Shown: piece by piece, positions 43,059 to 53,510 of the stretch | How positions within the stretch are numbered: position 1 is the first letter of the stretch | How the letters are laid out: every line of letters starts with the position of its first letter | Assembly (NCBI GenBank): GCA_030447545.1 | Contig: JAUJOV010000008.1 | Coordinates: forward strand, 1 to 64,000 | Direction of reading: 5' to 3' | Length of the DNA stretch: 64,000 bases | DNA from: Sphingomicrobium sp. | GTDB taxonomy: Bacteria; Pseudomonadota; Alphaproteobacteria; Sphingomonadales; Sphingomonadaceae | The notes under the pieces: model-generated | The model's input: the letters and a program-made list of their open reading frames with translations, nothing else | What the model was told of the DNA's origin: nothing | Database searches by the model: none | Program-made: the position numbers and the translations under genes

Positions 43059-43598
43059 TCAGCACTGATGAGATCCCCAGTGTCTTTCCCATTTGGCCGC
43101 ATAGCCGCCGTCGACCATCGCGCAGCTTAGATCGACACCGCTCCCGTTCGTGCAGAAGGCGGCCACGCGTCCGTAAGTGGAACCAACAGCGCGGCACTGG
43201 AGCGCCTGGCCTGAGGCGAGACGTTCGAGCTCGGCAGTTGCGCTTGCAGCAGATGCGGCAGGACAAGGATGACCAGGCGAGCATGAGTTGTCCCGCTCTC
43301 GAGCCGCTATGCCGGAGATGCGGACGCGGATTGCTCGTCCGTCAGATCCCCGCTCGATGCAGCGCAGAGTGTCGCCATCAGTAACGCTGGCCACGGTGCA
43401 CTGAAAGTCAGAGTCAGACCGAGCGGCGAACGCAAGCGAAGATGCTGCCTCATTGGCTTTGTCAACCAGCGGCCCACCTGACGTGACAGCCATCCCAGTC
43501 GCAAAGACCACCACAAAAACAGAGCCGCCGAGCAGCGCCATCCGACGGTGGGCACGCCGCCTATACTGGGAGAGTGAGAGGATACGCGGTTCCCGCAC
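43059..43598 (-). CDS. Thermonuclease (SNase-like) family protein
   Basis: CTVASVTDGDTLRCIERGSDGRAIRVRISGIAARE...; C-terminal GYAAKWERHWG. Confidence 0.8.
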   Translation of the reverse strand: MREPRILSLSQYRRRAHRRMALLGGSVFVVVFATGMAVTSGGPLVDKANEAASSLAFAARSDSDFQCTVASVTDGDTLRCIERGSDGRAIRVRISGIAARERDNSCSPGHPCPAASAASATAELERLASGQALQCRAVGSTYGRVAAFCTNGSGVDLSCAMVDGGYAAKWERHWGSHQC

Positions 43599-43637
43599 GC
43601 TAATCAGCCCACTGATGAGTGACGCAAGCTCACTTTC

Positions 43638-43943
43638 TCATCGGCCGTTCGCCGCTCGATCGCGACCGTTGCCCAGGCCTCGATCAACCAAGCGGCGGAT
43701 CGCCTCCGAACGCGTGATCTTCTCAGCTGCTGCGTAGGCGTCGAGGCGCGTAAGCGTTTCCGCCGGGAGGCGCAGCCCTATTCCCGGATCACGCCCCGTT
43801 GCAGGGCGGCCACGTTTTTTCGGTAGAACCGTTATTGCATCGGACACGTTTTCGGTATAACGGTGAAACGAGCCGACCGGAAGCGCCAACTTCCGACCGG
43901 CTCTGACCACCACCGTCTGATTGGAGACGATTATGGCTACCAA
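43638..43943 (-). CDS. Ribbon-helix-helix (CopG-like) protein
   Basis: KKRGRPATGRDPGIGLRLPAETLTRLDAYAAAEKITRSEAIRRLVDRGL; start uncertain. Confidence 0.65.
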   Translation of the reverse strand: MVAIIVSNQTVVVRAGRKLALPVGSFHRYTENVSDAITVLPKKRGRPATGRDPGIGLRLPAETLTRLDAYAAAEKITRSEAIRRLVDRGLGNGRDRAANGR

Positions 43944-44067
43944 GCATCATACCACCGTGAACTGGAGGGCTCTAGCTGCCTTCCTCATCGCGCTCGCCCT
44001 GGGCAGCGCGCCCATCGCAGCAACCTTCATCGCCGACGCCGAGCTGGCCGGAAAGGCGGTGCTGTGA
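43933..44067 (+). CDS. Small membrane protein (44 aa)
   Basis: MATKHHTTVNWRALAAFLIALALGSAPIAATFIADAELAGKAVL; ATGA overlap with next gene. Confidence 0.5.
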   Translation: MATKHHTTVNWRALAAFLIALALGSAPIAATFIADAELAGKAVL

Positions 44068-44749
44068 TGAACCGCCAGCACGCCATCAGCCGCCGACAGA
44101 CCTTGATCGGCATTGGCCTCGCGGGTGCAACCGCAGCTGTTCCCGTCGCAGGGGCGTCGATCGCCAAGGCGGCGACCGAGCCCGGCCGCAGCGCATGGAA
44201 CAGGGCAGTTGCTCGATTGAAAACAGCCGAGACCGAATACGAGCGTATCTACGGCCACTCCTCGGCAACTCACGATGCAGCCGAGGCGGCGTGCCCTTAT
44301 CGGCGGGAGTTTTTCAGCCGCTACGGGCTGGGCTGTGGCTGGAGCCGTGAGCGCAATTTGAAGTCAGCTCATATTGCGGTTGTGAACGAGCGGGTCACGG
44401 AGCGCGGTAGACCGCTACATCGTCGTTCACACACGGCGCGGCCAGCGAAGCCAAGGCGGCGCGGAAAGAAGCTGAGCGGGTCGTTGACGACTTCGAAACG
44501 TGGTGCACGCGCCGCGAGGAGGCGTTCCGCGAACATGACGCGTGGGAAAAGCGCTTTGACGCAGCGGTGGATGAGCGGGCGTCCGCGCAGGAAGCTGTGC
44601 TCGCCACCGACGCTCCCGATCACGAATGCCTGCTGTTCAAGATCGAACTGCTGGCAGGGATGCTGGAAGAAGCGGACGCCGAGGACGCCGAGAGGGTCAG
44701 CACCGTTCGCAAGGACGCCCGCCGCCTCCTGACCAGCGGGAGCGCATGA
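44067..44749 (+). pseudogene. Tat/Sec-signal hypothetical protein, frameshifted near 44.4 kb
   Basis: MNRQHAISRRQTLIGIGLAGATAAV...RYGLGCGWSRERNLKSAHI in one frame; KEAERVVDDFETWCTRREEAFREHDAWEKRFDAAVDERASAQEAVLATDAPDHECLLFKIELLAGMLEEADAEDAERV in another. Confidence 0.6.
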
Positions 44750-45009
44750 TGGCGACCCACTCCTACAACTTCGGGAGGGTTCCGGCTCTCCCACTTCGCC
44801 GCGCGCTTGCTCTGATCCCGAGCCTTCCGCGTCCGCTCCTGAAGCGGTTTGTGGAGCAAATGATCGACCGGCTCGACCTGGAGGACGGGGACCCAGACCT
44901 TGAGGACGCCACCGACACGGAGGACGAGGGCTTAGCCCTTGGGCACTCCACTACGGCTCAGGAGCCGGCTGCGGTTGCCCCGTCAGCGATCCGGGCGGCG
45001 GCAACGTGA
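44746..45009 (+). CDS. Small hypothetical protein (87 aa)
   Basis: MMATHSYNFGRVPALPLRRALALIPSLPRPLLKRFVEQMIDRLDLEDGDPDLE; ATGA overlap with preceding gene. Confidence 0.6.
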   Translation: MMATHSYNFGRVPALPLRRALALIPSLPRPLLKRFVEQMIDRLDLEDGDPDLEDATDTEDEGLALGHSTTAQEPAAVAPSAIRAAAT

Positions 45010-45105
45010 CCGACGAACCACACGATCAGGCTGAGGGGGTTCTGATCGGCGAGGCAAGCCCCGTCAGTGAGAAGAGGTCGGCCTGGTTGTCGGCTCCCCT
45101 TCTTA

Positions 45106-45131
45106 TGTCTGCAATGGGTGGGAAGCGGGCA
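45106..45131 (+). repeat. R palindromic repeat
   Basis: tgtctgcaatgggtgggaagcgggca. Confidence 0.8.
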
Positions 45132-45246
45132 TATGACCTGTGTGGCCGCCGACCACCTCGAGCAGCTGTTAATTTGCAACTCGCGGGAATGTGGATAACT
45201 TTGCACTAGCGACTCGGATGTAGTGCAGTCGCTCACCGGGGGTTCC

Positions 45247-45525
45247 ATGGAAAGCGACACAATCTACTTCAGGCGGAGAGCGTCGGAGGAACGCACAGCT
45301 GCATTGCAATCTCGTCACTCGGGAACACGGCAGGCTCATCTGGAGATGGCAGAGCGCTATGAGGATCTAGTGCGCGCCATTGTGGCACGGAGCGGCACCT
45401 GGGGCTCGAGCCGCTCGCCCATGGATCGGCCGGTTCACGGATCTGATCAGCGAAATTGTAGTGTCGGCAATGGGTCGAAAGCAGACATTCTCGGTTGTGT
45501 GCGGCAAGGGCTGAATTCAGCTTAG
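45247..45525 (+). CDS. Small sphingomonad-type hypothetical protein, C-terminus running into an R repeat
   Basis: MESDTIYFRRRASEERTAALQSRHSGTRQAHLEMAERYEDLVRAI; the tail is translated R repeat. Confidence 0.45.
   Translation: MESDTIYFRRRASEERTAALQSRHSGTRQAHLEMAERYEDLVRAIVARSGTWGSSRSPMDRPVHGSDQRNCSVGNGSKADILGCVRQGLNSA
45462..45487 (+). repeat. R palindromic repeat, left edge of module B copy 2
   Basis: tgtcggcaatgggtcgaaagcagaca. Confidence 0.8.
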
Positions 45526-46031
45526 ATCAGATTGCTGGCGAAGCGCGCCGAGCGCTCGATCTAAACGCCTCTCGGCAGGCTCCGCTCTAGCCTTTCCGCT
45601 CTGCTTTCGAGATCAGTCGCTAATGAACAAGGTTCGAAACCATTTGCTGATCATGAATGTAGCAGGAGATGCGGCGACACTGTTCCCGCGCGGACGCGCA
45701 GTTTCTCCGCTGCCTCCGATTGTCGCGACACGGTCACTGGCCTCCATGCGAGGAAAAGTTCAGTTTGGCTTCAAGCCTCTCGCTCGTCTCTTGTAGAGTT
45801 CAGCCATCTCGAGATGTCGCAGTCGGGCGACATCGGTAAGAGCCTTCCGCGCGGCTTTCGACTCCTCGCCGCGAGGCGCGTAGAAGTGGACATTCTGACG
45901 CATTGCGACTCCCCAAAAGACGGCTGATCAATTCTGAAACAGTTGGATCGGCAAGCTTTATTAATCGTGGCGAAGTGACGACCTAATACGTTGTTAAACG
46001 GTAGCATCCGAACCTGATTGCGCTGATGTGC
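45472..46031. repeat. Module B, copy 2
   Basis: Similar to 10672-11262. Confidence 0.85.
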
Positions 46032-46052
46032 GGAATGGGTGGAAAGCGGACA
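46027..46052 (+). repeat. R palindromic repeat between modules B and A, copy 2
   Basis: tgtgcggaatgggtggaaagcggaca. Confidence 0.8.
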
Positions 46053-46512
46053 CAAGAGCGAAGCAGAAGCAAAGGCAGTTTAGAAGCGCCAGGGCTGCGG
46101 CGTCACGCCGGACTCGTGGTTCGCTGCCGGTGCGCTGGCTGACCGCTTCGCCACGGTAGCCTGCATTGCGTACGGTTCATTACGTCTTCGCGAGCAGGGA
46201 CTTCAATTAACTCATCCGTTAGCGCCGCGAGAAATGAAGGCTCGGCGCGTTCTGACGATTGCTCTTCACTATCTAGATCCATGTACATCTCCACCTTCGG
46301 TGAAATGCAGATCCTGCTCGTCGATCGCCTCTAGTAGATCGCTGAAGGCGCCGGACTGCGGGACCGGGAACGCGCGTCTCAGTTCGTGGGCTACGATTTG
46401 ACGCCTGCTTGGAGGCGCTGCCAAGGGGCGTACCGGATGAGACGGATTCGTGCATCCGCGCAGTGTGTCTCGAATATCCTACCGAACGATTACCCACGAA
46501 CTCGCGCTACAG
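46051..46512. repeat. Module A, copy 2
   Basis: Similar to 10188-10655. Confidence 0.85.
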
Positions 46513-46518
46513 CGGACA
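46511..46518 (+). repeat. R half-site at right edge of module A copy 2
   Basis: agcggaca followed by tta, only the 3' arm remains. Confidence 0.5.
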
Positions 46519-46528
46519 TTAGACGCGC

Positions 46529-46828
46529 CTACGGAGCCCGCGCGAATCCCGCCGGAGTAGGCGGAGGGCTCGCCATCATTTCAGGCGGTACGATCTCTCT
46601 CAGTGACTTCGGCTTAAGCTTAACGGGCTTCCGTCCAGCCTGGGGCTCAAAGCCCGACGGCAGAGCTGAAGCAGCGCCAGGAACCGCGGCAAGCTCGGGA
46701 TAGCGAGCCTTCAGCGCATCCCTGCCGACAGCGCGAAACTTCTCCATCGTTTCCTTCACGAACTCTGCCCGCTCGTCGTCATTCATGGCCCGCCACTCAG
46801 GCGAACGCGCCACCTGATCGAGATACAC
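46529..46828 (-). CDS. Hypothetical, possibly phage-derived
   Basis: MYLDQVARSPEWRAMNDDERAEFVKETMEKFRAVGRDALKARYPELAAVP. Confidence 0.4.
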   Translation of the reverse strand: MYLDQVARSPEWRAMNDDERAEFVKETMEKFRAVGRDALKARYPELAAVPGAASALPSGFEPQAGRKPVKLKPKSLREIVPPEMMASPPPTPAGFARAP

Positions 46829-46845
46829 GTCTAGGGGTGGCGCGG

Positions 46846-47877
46846 CTAATGCACCGCTTTGGGCGGATCGGTCGGCCGATTGCGTGTCTGCGCGCGGAAC
46901 TCCGAAGGATCCACGCCGTAAGCCTCGCTGAAAAGGCGCGAGAAGTGGCTTCGACTGGAGAAGCCGACGTTTCCTGCGATCAGCTTGACTGGAAGCGGTG
47001 TCGATCGAAGCATCTGCGCCGCGTGGTGAAGCCTCGTCTTGGCGACGAACTGCTTGGGGGTCATGTCGAAGGCCTCGGCGAAAGCACGGTAGAAGCTTGC
47101 CCGGCTCATCCGCGCGATCTCCGCCATGCTGTCGGCCGTGTGAGGGTCAGCTGGCCGATCGAGCACGGCTGCAATGCTTCTGCCCAGCCGCCTGTCGGAG
47201 AGAGCACCAACCATGGAGCTCCCCTCCCCGCCGTTCTCCAGGGTCTGCCGGATCATCAGCACGAGACAGGCTTTCATGAGCGCGCTGGTCAGTGCGCGCG
47301 CCCCGAGGCCCGGGCTGCCCACTTCGTCCACCATCACTCCGAACGCCTGCTGCACGATCTGATGCTCGCCCACGTGCTGCGCCACGGGCTTCGTCAAATT
47401 GTCGAACAGACCGAAAGAGCCGAAGAAGCTCGCCTCCACAATGCCGGAGACGTAGCATAAATCATACGCTCCACTCGTCGTCGCATCCACGGAGAACAAA
47501 CCCTCGCGCGTAAGGGTGGAGTGTTCCCGGGCGACCACGTCAACGGCTGGCCCGCCGTCCAATGAAACGCGCGGCTGGAGAGAAGGTGGGAGTATTACGA
47601 TCGAGCCGGCGGGGCAGACGAGAGGTTCGTGGCCACGAATGGTCATGTAGTGCGTGCCGGCGAGCACATAGTGCACCATGACGGCATCGACCGCTTCGCC
47701 AATCAGTCGCCGCCCGCGCTCGACCTGGCAAAGCGCGAAGCTTTCCACGTCCACGTCAAGCGTCACCAACAGACGGTCCAGCAGAGCCGGATCCCCGACC
47801 ATTTTCGAATTACGCGGCGAAACGATAGAGTCCATCCGGCCTATGTGGCGGAAAGGGCCTCGCCCGTCAGCCGTCAA
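46846..47877 (-). CDS. AraC family transcriptional regulator
   Basis: C-terminal MAEIARMSRASFYRAFAEAFDMTPKQFVAKTRLHHAAQMLRSTPLPVKLIAGNVGFSSRSHFSRLFSEAYGVDPSEFR. Confidence 0.88.
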   Translation of the reverse strand: MTADGRGPFRHIGRMDSIVSPRNSKMVGDPALLDRLLVTLDVDVESFALCQVERGRRLIGEAVDAVMVHYVLAGTHYMTIRGHEPLVCPAGSIVILPPSLQPRVSLDGGPAVDVVAREHSTLTREGLFSVDATTSGAYDLCYVSGIVEASFFGSFGLFDNLTKPVAQHVGEHQIVQQAFGVMVDEVGSPGLGARALTSALMKACLVLMIRQTLENGGEGSSMVGALSDRRLGRSIAAVLDRPADPHTADSMAEIARMSRASFYRAFAEAFDMTPKQFVAKTRLHHAAQMLRSTPLPVKLIAGNVGFSSRSHFSRLFSEAYGVDPSEFRAQTRNRPTDPPKAVH

Positions 47878-48062
47878 TTTTTAGAGTGCTTTCTCATGCC
47901 GCGCCCTACCGGGCAGGCGCAAAACCCGGTGGAGGCGATGGAGGGGTCGCGATCGGCGCCGATCCGTTTATTGTTTCCCCGCGTGAATCGAACCGGTCTT
48001 TGAAGCGCCATTCACATAACTCCGTTGTGCGAGAAGTTCGGAAGGCATAGAATCCGCCCCCG

Positions 48063-48287
48063 ATGTCCACGACCGCAGTGATCTTCGTGTCGGTATTCCT
48101 GAAGGGGCTGCTGGTCGCCTATCTCGTCCACAAGGGCTGGTGGCCCGATTGGGAAAAGCGGGCGCTACGCCGCGAAGAACATAAGCGCGTGATTAAAGCC
48201 TATGAGGAATGGTGCGAGCAGACCGGCCACAGACCCGCCGCTGATCATGCGGCGTTGGCAAGGCTGGACTGGCGACGAGCGCGTTAG
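48063..48287 (+). CDS. Small membrane protein (74 aa)
   Basis: MSTTAVIFVSVFLKGLLVAYLVHKGWWPDWEKRALRREEHKR. Confidence 0.45.
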   Translation: MSTTAVIFVSVFLKGLLVAYLVHKGWWPDWEKRALRREEHKRVIKAYEEWCEQTGHRPAADHAALARLDWRRAR

Positions 48288-48290
48288 AGG

Positions 48291-50064
48291 TTATTGGCCT
48301 GTAACTGCCGGCAGTAGAATACCCGCACCGAACCCTGACCCAACCCTGCCCGCCTTGCCTTGCCGAGCAGCCCGAACAGCCTGTCTGGCAATCAAGTCAT
48401 CGAGAAAAGCCCCGACATCTACGGGCTGGGTGGTGAACAGCGGATCTGCAACGCTTTCGGCACGCCTCACTCCTGCGCTGCCAATACCGAGCCTCGCGGT
48501 ATCGCCTACAATCCGCCGTCCGGCCTGCCACAGCGAGCCAAGCCCGCCGCCAGTTGCCAGATCAACGGCGGTGGTTGCCAAGCCACCTCCGAGTTCGGCA
48601 TCGGCCTGAAGCCGTCCGGCAGTCTGCGACCCACCTAAAAGCTCAGTGTGGGTTTTGGACATTGCGCGCTCAAGGTCAGCAATGCGCTGAAAGTCGGACG
48701 CCCCTCGCGGGAAGACCATACCGAGCTTCTGCTGTTGGGCGGGCGCTCCAGTGATCGCCGTGAATGGGTTTGACACCCGCCGCATTGCCTCAGTCTGGTC
48801 GGCCAGGTTCGTTGCATACCCGCGCTGGAACTCGGGCAGTTGACCTTCAGGTTCAAGCCCACCGACAACATGGTTGAGGTCGCGGGGGCGAAGCGCCGAG
48901 GTGGGCGCCTTGTAGCCTCGATCTAGGGCATCCTTCCGCTGAGCGTGTTCGGCGTAGGCAGCACGGGCCTTGGGATACTCGGGGTTGATCTCATCAAGTC
49001 GTCCCACGAACCGCTGACGCAGCCCCTCGATTGCGCCAAGTTCAGGATTGCCGGTCAGGTCGAGATGTCCGGTCATCGGATTGCGGGCTTCGGCGAGACG
49101 AGAATCGAACCCGCGCTTCACCAAGTCCAGCGTCTCGAATGACGGCACATCGCGAAGCACGACATTACCTTGATCATCCAGGTCAAAGCCCATTGCGTTG
49201 GGATCGCGGCCTTCGTTTGAAGCTATACGCTGTGCTCGAGCCAACGCATCCTGCCCCGCTTCGGTCTGAAGCAACGCTGCCACCTCGGGGTCGACGGGCG
49301 CGGCGCGAGCATTGGCGGCGGCATAGAGCAGGTTGCTTGCCGTTCTGGCGTTCTGGATATGTTGCCCGCCCCTCTGGGCGATGTCGGTGATCGGCGCTAG
49401 GTGCGCGTCAATTGCCTCAATGGCACGGTCGGCTTGTCCAAGATTGCGCGGCTCGAAGATGTTTTCAGCCTGCTGCCGCATTCACCGACTTGCGCGTAGC
49501 GACTCCGCCCAATGCCCTTAGCCGCGGGTCCGCGTCGGCAAGCGACAGCGGCACATTCAATCGCACCGCCTCGTTAAACTGCGGGCAGATCTGCGTGAAG
49601 TCACCCTTTACCACTCCAGCGATAGAGCGTTCGGCTGGGGACAGATAACCCTCTGAGGGCATACCGATGCGGCTCAAGCCTTTGCCGGCGAGATTACCGC
49701 CGAAGCTGCCCGCAAGGCCCGCTCCAGCGCCCCATGCGGCGCCCGTCAGGCCCTGGCCCTCTCCCGCTTCGTTGAAGCCGGTTAAGCCGCCGAAAATGGT
49801 GTCCGCAGCCTTGTCCGCGTAGGGTGCGAGGAAGCCGGGCAAACGACCCGCCAGAGCGGCCTGCGAACCTAACGCACCCGTGACACCGCCGAGGACTTGA
49901 CCCGCAAGAGATGAGGCTGGATTCATGGCGGTGGCCGCGTCGAGAGCGCCTGATGCCTCCTCGCCGGCAAGCGCTCTAACCGTTCCGCCAGTTGCCATGT
50001 TGGCGTAGTTCGCGGCGCCTGCGGCTATGGGGGCAACAATCGGGTTGGCAGAGTTCGCTGCCAA
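48291..50064 (-). pseudogene. Phage internal virion/ejection-like protein split by a frameshift near 49.48 kb
   Basis: ORF 49465-50064 (Gly/Ala-rich, GQVLGGVTGALGSQAALAGRLPG...) continues in another frame as 48291-49481. Confidence 0.5.
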
Positions 50065-50226
50065 GTGCTCATCCCTTCCGTCCGTGTCGGATCGGAATAC
50101 TTGTACTGCTGGCCGGGATTATCCTTCATCCACTGGCGAGCAGCCCGCAGGTCGGCAGACCAGTTGTGGGAAATCCCGCCTTCTTCAGCGCGGCATTGAT
50201 CGTGGCTTCGCCTGCGCCGGCATTTA

Positions 50227-51885
50227 TTAGGTTATCGACCATCGCCTTAACGCGAGGGTCGCGGGCAATCGTTGACCACTGGTCGGGGGAGCGAGGTTGC
50301 CTTCGTTTTCAGGCGGTTCTCCAACAGCCGGATCGTGCTTTCCATCCGCGTCCGGTGGAGCGAGGCCGTGCGCCTTCTGATATGGCAGAACTTTGTCGCG
50401 AACCGCATCGCCATCGTGAGGCCCGATGACACGCGCTGGGTCCATGCCGAACGCCTTGGCGTCTTCGATGAAGCGGTTGCGCTACAAGGCTATAAATCTT
50501 GTTCAGGCTGGTCGTCTTGTTGAGCATTTCCGACGAAGACGGTCACGAATGGTCTGAAGATTGCCGCCGCCGGCGATGCCCAACTGCTTCTTCAGGTTCG
50601 CTACTCTGGAGTGGAAAACCGAGCCGCTGCTGACTCAGCCATGCCCATCTCGGACTCGCGCACGACGCTGGCGGGGTCCATCACCTTTGCGTAATTGTAG
50701 AGCAGGGTCGTGTCGCCGGTTCCATCGTCGCCGGTATTCAGGCCGGTCGCCAGGTTCCCCAGCGTGACGCGGTATTCCTTCACTGGCGGCAGGCTCTCGT
50801 AAGCGATCGCGGGCTGCATCCAGATTGCCGAATCTTGGTTCTCGGCCGTGCGCTCAGCAGTAGCAGCTTGACGTTCCCGCGGCTCCAGCACCGCGCTCAG
50901 ACGCAGCAGCAGAACGCTGGTTCTGCTCGCGTTGTATCTGCTGATCTTCCGCCCGTCGCCGCTCTTCTGCCTGCTTCTCAGCTACTCGCATCGGATTGGG
51001 CGGCACGATAGCGCTAGTAGGTGCCCCGTCCTGCAACGTAGGAACGCCGTTCACGACGCCCGTAAATGTTGCGTCGCTGCACTGGAGGCGCGGACATTTC
51101 GCGGTATTGAACCATTTAGCGTCCTCTCAGTGCGCGGAGGTTGCGCCGCAACATAGTTCTGCGTTTCACGGGGCCCTGCTAAGCCAGTTTCCCCGAACTG
51201 ACGGACCAAGCTATCCAACTCGCCCTGGTCCTGCATTGTAGGCACCCATCTTCGCAGGATCCCCACCGTACCGACGCTCCGTTGTGGCGCGGTATTCTCG
51301 CCCAAGCCGTTCATGTCTGCCGGTCGTTTGGATTGCTGGGCGTAAGCCGAAGCCTGGCGAGCGCGCTGTTTCTGGCATTACGCATCGCAAAACAGGAGAG
51401 CGCCCTTGGAAACTACGGCGCGTCCGCCAGAGTAGTAATCACGGTTACCGCTCTCACTTCCCGCTGTTATCGAGGTCCGTAGCGGAGAAACCGACCCGAC
51501 GCGGGCGGCGTCGGACCTCCATCATCAAGCGGTGTGAACGTCACGTCTGGAGGTGCGACAGCCGGGCTTGGCGCTGCCGGCGCAGGTGGCTGAACCCATT
51601 GCCCACCGCCCATTCCGTCAGGAATGAACTGGGGCTTGGCCGCCTGCATTGCGCGGTAAACTTCGCGGAACCTGGAGTCATGTTTGCCCATGCCGCAGCG
51701 TCCCGCTCCATGGGAGAAACATCTGGCTTGTCGTAAGCCATGTCGATGTTTTCTTCTGCATATAATCCGCGATCCCCGCTTGTCGGTTACGGTGCCAGCG
51801 CACGTCCTCTGCTTCTTGCTGCTTCTGCCGTGCCATATGAGCAGCGAACTGTCCCGGTTGGCCTGCCGCGCCGGCAAGCATGTCG
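50227..51885 (-). pseudogene. Decayed phage structural genes
   Basis: Short overlapping minus-strand fragments in different frames (GDTTLLYNYAKVMDPASVVRESEMGMAE; FREVYRAMQAAKPQFIPDGMGGG). Confidence 0.4.
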
Positions 51886-51904
51886 CCGACGATACCGGCG
51901 ATGA

Positions 51905-52255
51905 TCAGCCATTGCTCATGCCTTGGCGCTGTGGCGGCGCTTGTGGGGCCTGTTGCGGTGGCATTTGCGCGGTCGATGCCAAGCTGGGTGACAGTCTCCA
52001 GGTCGAGCCCAAAGGGGTTGCGGGGTTGTCGGCTGGCGGAGCGGACCGGACAGGCTCGCCGCCATTCATTGGCGGTGGCGGGGCTCCGCCGGCCGCGGGG
52101 CTGGTGAGGACCTGGCGCAGGTCGGTAGGGTGGAACTTTAGAACTGACAGCACCGGGCGGAAGAGCGGCGGGACACCCCCAGCAGCAACACTTGCGAGCA
52201 GGTGCCCCAGGTTGAAGCGCGGTGGGAATGGCCTTGCTAGCGGCATCATGCTCAT
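51905..52255 (-). CDS. Pro-rich phage-like hypothetical
   Basis: ORF in the same direction as flanking phage genes; ends ...MPPQQAPQAPPQRQGMSNG. Confidence 0.35.
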   Translation of the reverse strand: MSMMPLARPFPPRFNLGHLLASVAAGGVPPLFRPVLSVLKFHPTDLRQVLTSPAAGGAPPPPMNGGEPVRSAPPADNPATPLGSTWRLSPSLASTAQMPPQQAPQAPPQRQGMSNG

Positions 52256-52830
52256 TGAGCTGCTTCCTTTTCCATCTTGCGAACTTCGGCTTGGATGGCT
52301 TGCGCCCGCTCGGGAGTGACCGAGTCCATTATGAACTGGAGCATGGTTATTGCCCGCTCATCGCCGCTGTCAGCCTGGATCGTGAGTGCGGAGACAATCA
52401 GCGCTGACCCTTCCGCACCGCTGCTGTTGAGGATCGCTGCCAGCAATGCGTCGATCTTTGCGCGGTAGCGCCCCAGTCGCTCCTCGAACTCCATGATGGA
52501 GGAGGTCAAGCGAAGGAGCGCGTCCGCATCGTGCGCCTTAGCCGCCTCTTTGGCGAGGCCTTCAGCCGCGGCTTTGTTGCGTTCGAGAACCTCGATGCGA
52601 ACATGGTAGGCGACGACCAAGGCAAGCTGGTCCTCCGGTTGGCCGCTTCCCGCCGCCAGCTCCGCCAGCAGCTCGACCTGTGGAAGTGTCTCATCTCTTG
52701 GAAGCAGCGGGTTGAACCTCTCGCCGCTCGCGAGTTCAAGCCAATGGTCGCGCATTCGCCGCAGCGCTGCCGGGTCGCCTTGACCTGCCAATCCAACATC
52801 TTCCGGCGTCATTGGCGTGGCTCGCCTCAA
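52252..52830 (-). CDS. Phage-like hypothetical, helical
   Basis: 192 aa; overlaps start of downstream ORF by ATGA-type junction. Confidence 0.45.
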   Translation of the reverse strand: MRRATPMTPEDVGLAGQGDPAALRRMRDHWLELASGERFNPLLPRDETLPQVELLAELAAGSGQPEDQLALVVAYHVRIEVLERNKAAAEGLAKEAAKAHDADALLRLTSSIMEFEERLGRYRAKIDALLAAILNSSGAEGSALIVSALTIQADSGDERAITMLQFIMDSVTPERAQAIQAEVRKMEKEAAQ

Positions 52831-52920
52831 CTCGCGATCCCGCCAACTCGCGAGAACCGGACCGCGCTAGCACATAATGCGAGCAAAGTCCAGCCGGCAG
52901 GCGCGCGGACGTTCGGCTAA

Positions 52921-52946
52921 TGTCGGGTTTGGGTGGAAAGCGGACG
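52921..52946 (+). repeat. R palindromic repeat upstream of arsC
   Basis: tgtcgggtttgggtggaaagcggacg. Confidence 0.75.
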
Positions 52947-53006
52947 TTCAACTTGGCACGTCTCCACTGTCACATGCCCGTAACTCAGCCTTCGTAACGA
53001 CGTGTC

Positions 53007-53510
53007 ATGAACCAGCCTTACAACGTGCTCTTCCTTTGCACTGGAAACTCCGCACGCTCGATCCTCGCGGAAGCGGTGATGAACCAAGTCGGCAACGGCC
53101 GCTTTCGTGCTTTCTCTGCCGGAAGTTTCCCGAAGGGCGAGGTTCATCCAATGGCGCTAGAGGTCATTCGTGATCTCGGCTTCCCGACGGCTGGGCTGCG
53201 CTCCAAAAGCTGGGATGAGTTTGCTGCTGAAGATGCACCGAGGATGGATTTCATTTTCACAGTCTGCGACGACGCAGCGGGCGAAACTTGCCCGATTTGG
53301 CCGGGGCACCCGATGACTGCCCATTGGGGCATCGAAGACCCGGCGAAGATTGAAGGGCCGCGGCAAAAGCAGGCTTTTTTGACTGCACTAACCTACCTCA
53401 AGACGCGCATTTCGCTGTTCATGGCGCTGCCCTTCGAAGCCATTGACGAGATGACTCTTGCGGCAAAGCTGCGCCAGATAGGGAAGACCACAGAGCCGAC
53501 CAATGCCTGA
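53007..53510 (+). CDS. arsC: Arsenate reductase, low-MW PTPase type
   Basis: NVLFLCTGNSARSILAEAVMNQ; VCDDAAGETCPIWPGHPMTAHWGIEDPA. Confidence 0.9.
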   Translation: MNQPYNVLFLCTGNSARSILAEAVMNQVGNGRFRAFSAGSFPKGEVHPMALEVIRDLGFPTAGLRSKSWDEFAAEDAPRMDFIFTVCDDAAGETCPIWPGHPMTAHWGIEDPAKIEGPRQKQAFLTALTYLKTRISLFMALPFEAIDEMTLAAKLRQIGKTTEPTNA

